DNA from: Phycisphaeraceae bacterium
GTDB taxonomy: Bacteria > Planctomycetota > Phycisphaerae > Phycisphaerales > UBA1924
Reading direction: 5' to 3'
Length of the DNA: 64,000 nt
Assembly (NCBI GenBank): GCA_020639195.1
Contig: JACKHB010000003.1
Coordinates: 496,001-560,000, forward strand
This document shows, piece by piece, positions 60,021 through 64,000 of the stretch. The notes below the pieces were generated by a model. That model did not search any database. It saw only the letters and a program-made list of their open reading frames with translations, and had not been told where the DNA came from. A program made the position numbers and the translations under genes. Position 1 is the stretch's first letter, and the number at the start of each line of letters is the position of its first letter.

Positions 60021-62000
60021 GTGGAAGATTCGGGCATCGGAGCCTTTGTCTCGAGCGTGCCCGACGGGTTCGTGGCGGTGTGCGCGGACGAGGCGTGGGC
60101 GGGGTCGGCCGTCCGACCGTCGCTGGTGGTGCGCAGTCAGGACGACCCGACGGCGGGTCGCCTGGTGGAATTGAGGGCCGAGCCTCACGCGTGCTCGTTT
60201 CTGGGGTGCGTGACGGATGCCGCCGGGGTCGTCCACCAGTGGCTTGAGATTTGGGTGCAGCGGCCCGACCGGCTCTGCGGCGCGCCATCGGCGTACCGCG
60301 ACGCCTGGAACAACGGCGCGTTGGACAGGGCCTGGGATCAATGGGTCGAGGCGGTTTCTCGGAGAGACCCGATCTCGATCGTGCGAACGGGACTGGAGGA
60401 GGCCGGCGCGAGGGCCTCTTTCCTGGATCTCGCGACGGGCGGGCTCGTGCACCCGCAGGTGCAGGGCACTTCGCACTTCCTGAGAGTGTGCGCCGACGAA
60501 TCGGTGCTCGAAGAAGTGGGTCTTCCCGCGTACGCGTCCACCCGTTCTCGCTATCTCTGGGCGCCGGAGCTGGGCCTCGAGTCGCCGTTTGTGCCCGCGA
60601 CCTCCGACAGCCCGGAGACGGGGCCGACGGCCTCGCTTGAAGCGATCATGGGCGAGGCTCGCGAGCTCGCCCCGATCAATCCTTCCGGGGGCCGGATCCT
60701 GCTCCGGCGTCTGGCGCCGCTGTCCCTCGAGGATCTGCTGGATGTGCTGGGCGGGGCGGCGTGGAACGGAATCTCGGACGGGCGCATGGCGGTGCCGGTG
60801 TGCGGCAGACCCCGCAGTGGCACGACGATGGAGGACGGTGGAGGGCTGTTCCTGGGACGCCAGGGCAAGCGCGGTCGGATCGTCGAGGCGCTGCACTTGA
60901 AGCTCGGGGCGCTCGCCTCGTCGGTCGAGCAGGTCAGCGGACTGATCGAGCGCACGCAGCGACCGCTGCTGGGTCTCAACGCCTCGAGCTTCGGGGTTGA
61001 GCCGCCGCCTGATCAGCCTGGGCTGCCCAACCTGTGGGCGACGCGGATCGTGCTGCGTGATCCGGGCGCGGCGGTGGAGGCTCCCATGAAGGGGACGGGG
61101 GGGAAGCTCTTCCTCGCGTCCGATCCGGAGGCGCCCGGGGTATACCGCCCGCGGTTGGAGACCGCTGGCGGACGAGGGACCGGAGGATTCCGAGTTCGCC
61201 GCCTGCTCGAGAGCGATCAGAGCGCGATCATCGAGGGGACGTTGTGGTCTGATGAGGGCATCGTGGCGAGCGCCAGCGACCTCGCGTGGCTGTCGCCGAC
61301 GATCGGGGGGGAGCGAGTTGACGTGTACGCCCGGCTGGAGCGAGACAAGGCGCTGGCGCCGGGCGAGTGGCGCGTCCGAAGCCTTGAGCATCGCTTTGAC
61401 GCGAAGACCGTTGCGGCGATCAAGGCGATCGAGGGTGTCCGGATCGAGCGCACGCCTTTCGAGATCGTGCCGGTCCTGAGCAGCCCGTGTGACCTGTATG
61501 CACTTGGAGTGTTGGGAGTCCGCTCGCTGCTGGTCAATCCTCAGACGACGCTGGCGATCGCGCTGGATGAGGCGCTGAGTCTGGCGAGGCAGGTGGGCGA
61601 AGGAGACCCGCAGGAACCGCTCGAGGCCCGAATCGCGGGGGCGTTCGATGCGGACGAGCGGTGGCTGCACTCGCTGGGTCCCAACCGGCTGATTCGAGAG
61701 GAGGTCACCCCCGAAGAGGCGCTCGGCGTGGTGCCCAGGGAGGTGTGGTTCGAGGTTCTTGCGCTGTTGATCACGATGTTCTCCGGTGCGTGCCGGGATG
61801 CGACGTGCCGAGACCTCGGCGACGCGAGGTCGGGCGGGCTGCATGCGGTGTTCGAGCCGGCCCGCCGCCGGCTGGAGCTGCTTCGAGTGCGCACCCGGAG
61901 CCTGTTGGTGATCGATTGGCATTACAATCGTGAGGTGAGCGGCGTCATCAGGCACCTGATGACGGGGCTGGCGCCGGCTCGCGTGAGGGCCAAGGCCTAG
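60021..62000 (+). CDS. Unrecognised 659-aa protein; C-terminus faintly kinase-like
   Basis: A cytoplasmic-looking protein with no signal peptide or clear membrane helix, starting at GTG with GGGAGG five bases upstream. Most of it is unfamiliar. Near residues 480-545 the segment IERTPFEIVPVLSSPCDLYALGVLGVRSLLV resembles the end of a kinase activation segment followed by helix F (DLYALGVL), but no HRD or DFG precedes it in the expected form. It begins a run of three plus-strand genes (46- and 20-base gaps) ending in a membrane pseudokinase. Confidence 0.65.
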   Translation: MEDSGIGAFVSSVPDGFVAVCADEAWAGSAVRPSLVVRSQDDPTAGRLVELRAEPHACSFLGCVTDAAGVVHQWLEIWVQRPDRLCGAPSAYRDAWNNGALDRAWDQWVEAVSRRDPISIVRTGLEEAGARASFLDLATGGLVHPQVQGTSHFLRVCADESVLEEVGLPAYASTRSRYLWAPELGLESPFVPATSDSPETGPTASLEAIMGEARELAPINPSGGRILLRRLAPLSLEDLLDVLGGAAWNGISDGRMAVPVCGRPRSGTTMEDGGGLFLGRQGKRGRIVEALHLKLGALASSVEQVSGLIERTQRPLLGLNASSFGVEPPPDQPGLPNLWATRIVLRDPGAAVEAPMKGTGGKLFLASDPEAPGVYRPRLETAGGRGTGGFRVRRLLESDQSAIIEGTLWSDEGIVASASDLAWLSPTIGGERVDVYARLERDKALAPGEWRVRSLEHRFDAKTVAAIKAIEGVRIERTPFEIVPVLSSPCDLYALGVLGVRSLLVNPQTTLAIALDEALSLARQVGEGDPQEPLEARIAGAFDADERWLHSLGPNRLIREEVTPEEALGVVPREVWFEVLALLITMFSGACRDATCRDLGDARSGGLHAVFEPARRRLELLRVRTRSLLVIDWHYNREVSGVIRHLMTGLAPARVRAKA

Positions 62001-62046
62001 CGGTGTTGGCTCGGGGGACGAACTCTTTCACAGAGGAGCGCACGGC

Positions 62047-62589
62047 ATGAAGCTTGGGCGAATGGCGGCGATGTGCGTCGGGCTGCTTTCGATGGCGATT
62101 TCGGCGGTTGGCTGTTCGACGACGCCCCGGATGGGGCGGTACACCGTCAACGTTTCCGTGGACCAGGCCTCGTGGGCGGGAGTCGGGGGCGTGGACGCCG
62201 TCTCGGTGGATCTCATCGCTCTGAACACGCAGGATGGAGAGATCTGGAGCAACTACCCGCTCAGCGCGTACTTCGGGACCGGCGACACGACCCGGGCCGA
62301 CGCGGACAAGGTGACGTTCGAGTTCACGCGCGACAACGCCGGGGCCAAGGCGCTGGCCGGGACCGATGAACACTGGGACCGCTGGCTCAAGAGGGGCGCC
62401 CAGCAACTCTTCATCCTGGCGGACCTGCGTGAGCTGCGGGGACAGGACAAGCCCGGGGCGACCGATCCGCGCAGGCTGATCCTTCCGCTGGACACGCGCC
62501 ACTGGCCCGCCAACCGAACACTGGATGTCTCGATCCAGCGGAGCGGACTGCGGCTCGACACGGCACAGAAGCCGCTGCCCGAGGGCTGA
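62047..62589 (+). CDS. Hypothetical lipoprotein
   Basis: A 180-aa protein with a lipoprotein signal MKLGRMAAMCVGLLSMAISAVGC (lipid Cys about 23). The mature part is beta-rich at the start (MGRYTVNVSVDQASWAG, VDAVSVDLIALNTQDGEIW) and ends in strands (LILPLDTRHWPA, LDVSIQRSGLRL). Size and layout recall secretion-system lipoproteins such as TssJ, but I cannot see convincing homology. It lies between the 659-aa protein and the pseudokinase and is probably in their operon. GAGGAG precedes the ATG. Confidence 0.7.
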   Translation: MKLGRMAAMCVGLLSMAISAVGCSTTPRMGRYTVNVSVDQASWAGVGGVDAVSVDLIALNTQDGEIWSNYPLSAYFGTGDTTRADADKVTFEFTRDNAGAKALAGTDEHWDRWLKRGAQQLFILADLRELRGQDKPGATDPRRLILPLDTRHWPANRTLDVSIQRSGLRLDTAQKPLPEG

Positions 62590-62609
62590 ACCACGGAACC
62601 CGGTGATTG

Positions 62610-64000
62610 ATGGCTCGTTACGGGCGATTCGAGACGGTTCGTGACCTGTTCCGCGGCGCCTCGGCGACGGTGTCGCTCGCGCGCGAGGCGGGCAGCTCGG
62701 GCGAGCCGGGCTTTGTGGTCAAGGCTGTTGAGTCCGATCAGCCGGGACAGGATCGCGCGGTTCTTGACGAGCTGTCGGGACGGTTGCTTGGGCGCGCCTC
62801 GGTGCTCAAGAAGCTGACCGAGGCCAAGGCCAAACGCTGGGCTCGGCTCGTGGAAGCCGGCAAAGGCGATGGAGGGGCGTTCTACGTCCTGGAACGATTC
62901 CCTCGCACGCTGGATCAGATCATCGCGGGGCGGGTGCGGTTGGATGCCGCGGCGATGCGCCACGTCATCGAGTCCATCCTGACGGGCCTGAAAGAGATTC
63001 AGAAGCTTGCCGGGCAGGGGCACGGCGAGCTGAAGCCCACCAACGTGATGCTCGATCGCATCGGCAAGGCGACGAGCGCGAGAATCGTGCTGTCCGATCC
63101 TCTGCCCGCGGGAACCCTCGACGCGAGCGCGGGGGAATTTGAGGACATTCGGGCGGTCGGGCGCATCATCTATCAGCTTGTGTACTACCAGCCGTATCGC
63201 GAGCTGGGCGGCTGGCCGATCGCGGATTCGGCCGAGTGGAAGCGGCTGGGCCCCAAGGCGACCGCCTGGCGCGAATTGGCCAATCGCTTGCTGGATCCCG
63301 CGGCGTCGATCGGATCGATCACGATCGATCAGACACTGGCGAAGCTTCCCAAGGCCGGCGGTGGGGGAATTGCGCCCAAGTTCGGCATCGCCGCGGCGGT
63401 CGTTGCGGTTCTGGCGGCGGGCGCGTACTTCGGCGGTCCGAGCCTGATGAAGTTGTTTGGCGGGTCGAACGGGCCAAGCGACGGTCCCAAGTCGGATCCG
63501 ACGGCGGTTCGGGCCGCGTGGTCGCGGTGGTGTCACGGCTATTCGTTCGTGCGAGACTTTGGCGGGCAGGTTCGGGCCCGACTCGACGACATGGTGGACG
63601 CGAAGTTCCTTCCGACGCCCCTGGTCGAAGCGATGGGCAATTCGCGCCGCCGGGGCGATCTTGATCCTTCTCAAGCCGGTTCGGGTTCGCTCGCATACGA
63701 CGCGGACGATCCGCCCTCGTCGGTGCTGGACGGCTCGCTCGACGAGCTTGTCATGGATCGGAGCGGCACGGTCGTGGAGGCGGTGCGCAGTCTCGGCGGC
63801 ACGTGGCCGGAGGAGAGGGGGATTGAAGCGCTGGCCCAGGCGCTGCGCGACGTGGGCCTGGCTTCGGCGGCAGAGGACGTAACCCGGTGGAGTTCGCCGC
63901 TGGGAGTGCTGGGGGCCCAAGACCCTGCACAGTGGTCTGGCAACGCGGCGACCATCGGCCGGCTCATCGTGTCGCTGTATGACAGTCGTGATGTGCGCAA
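62610..64000 (+). CDS. Membrane-anchored pseudokinase-like protein (runs off window)
   Basis: At least 463 residues with no stop before the window ends. The kinase-like domain (about 1-240) keeps the ATP-lysine position (FVVKAVES), but the catalytic loop is HGELKPTNVMLD, where HRD becomes HGE, and the metal loop is LSDPLP instead of DFG. It probably binds ligands without phosphorylating. One transmembrane helix (about 255-280, IAAAVVAVLAAGAYFGG) separates this from an exposed C-terminal region of unknown fold. It follows the lipoprotein gene by 20 bases. Confidence 0.75.
   Translation, partial: MARYGRFETVRDLFRGASATVSLAREAGSSGEPGFVVKAVESDQPGQDRAVLDELSGRLLGRASVLKKLTEAKAKRWARLVEAGKGDGGAFYVLERFPRTLDQIIAGRVRLDAAAMRHVIESILTGLKEIQKLAGQGHGELKPTNVMLDRIGKATSARIVLSDPLPAGTLDASAGEFEDIRAVGRIIYQLVYYQPYRELGGWPIADSAEWKRLGPKATAWRELANRLLDPAASIGSITIDQTLAKLPKAGGGGIAPKFGIAAAVVAVLAAGAYFGGPSLMKLFGGSNGPSDGPKSDPTAVRAAWSRWCHGYSFVRDFGGQVRARLDDMVDAKFLPTPLVEAMGNSRRRGDLDPSQAGSGSLAYDADDPPSSVLDGSLDELVMDRSGTVVEAVRSLGGTWPEERGIEALAQALRDVGLASAAEDVTRWSSPLGVLGAQDPAQWSGNAATIGRLIVSLYDSRDVR

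Noticed and set aside
62047..62589. TssJ of a type VI secretion system
   Set aside because: Size, lipidation and beta-rich layout fit, but I see no convincing TssJ motif and no T6SS gene in the window; left as hypothetical.

Overview
The window is a gene-dense, high-GC bacterial chromosome segment of about 53 protein-coding genes. I saw no rRNA, tRNA, CRISPR array, insertion sequence or prophage. The content suggests a planctomycete, most likely of the Phycisphaerae. The clues are a Ser/Thr kinase with a DLG motif, many small lipoproteins, a FlgI-like protein fused to HEAT repeats, a TPR-YggX fusion, an adenosylcobalamin-dependent ribonucleotide reductase, and a GyrA with an HPHGEGVIYP loop. 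This is inferred from gene content, since no marker such as rRNA is present.

Layout. 0-5.3 kb: end of a CoA-transferase operon, an amino-acid permease fused to a stress domain, a membrane Ser/Thr kinase, and infC, which appears to start at an ATC codon. 5.3-14.2 kb: a secreted beta-propeller protein, UvrD/PcrA helicase, a KAP-like membrane NTPase, phosphomannomutase and DinG helicase. 14.2-21.7 kb: TPR-YggX fusion, lipoproteins, an SDR, pheT and ilvE. 21.7-36.6 kb is mostly minus strand: a DUF58 protein, ABC ATPase, RCK_C membrane protein, STAS protein, gyrA, GNAT, (plus-strand) pyrD, smc and the FlgI-HEAT lipoprotein. 36.6-37.2 kb is the largest gene-free region. It holds an AT-rich tract, a DnaA-box-like site, an inverted repeat and a promoter overlapping NrdR-like boxes. 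37.2-41.8 kb: dcd and nrdJ, ending in two opposed intrinsic terminators. 41.9-51.4 kb: FHA, flavin reductase, an ATP-grasp/methyltransferase/ThuA run, an O-methyltransferase, a possible DNA-binding protein behind a repeat-containing promoter, malate dehydrogenase, a CpcT-like protein and a DnaJ/CbpA protein. 51.5-59.2 kb: an exopolysaccharide locus with a priming sugar transferase and three glycosyltransferases. 59.2-64 kb: a LuxR-type regulator with a degenerate receiver, then an unrecognised 659-aa protein, a lipoprotein and a membrane pseudokinase that runs off the end.

Two themes stand out. First, the G/C asymmetry of the plus strand changes sign at roughly 43-44 kb, and the prevailing gene direction changes from minus to plus at 36.6 kb. 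This is what a replication origin (or an inversion edge) would produce. Second, dcd and nrdJ together supply deoxynucleotides and seem to share one regulated promoter region. The last three genes may open a larger, undescribed membrane or secretion system lying mainly outside the window.
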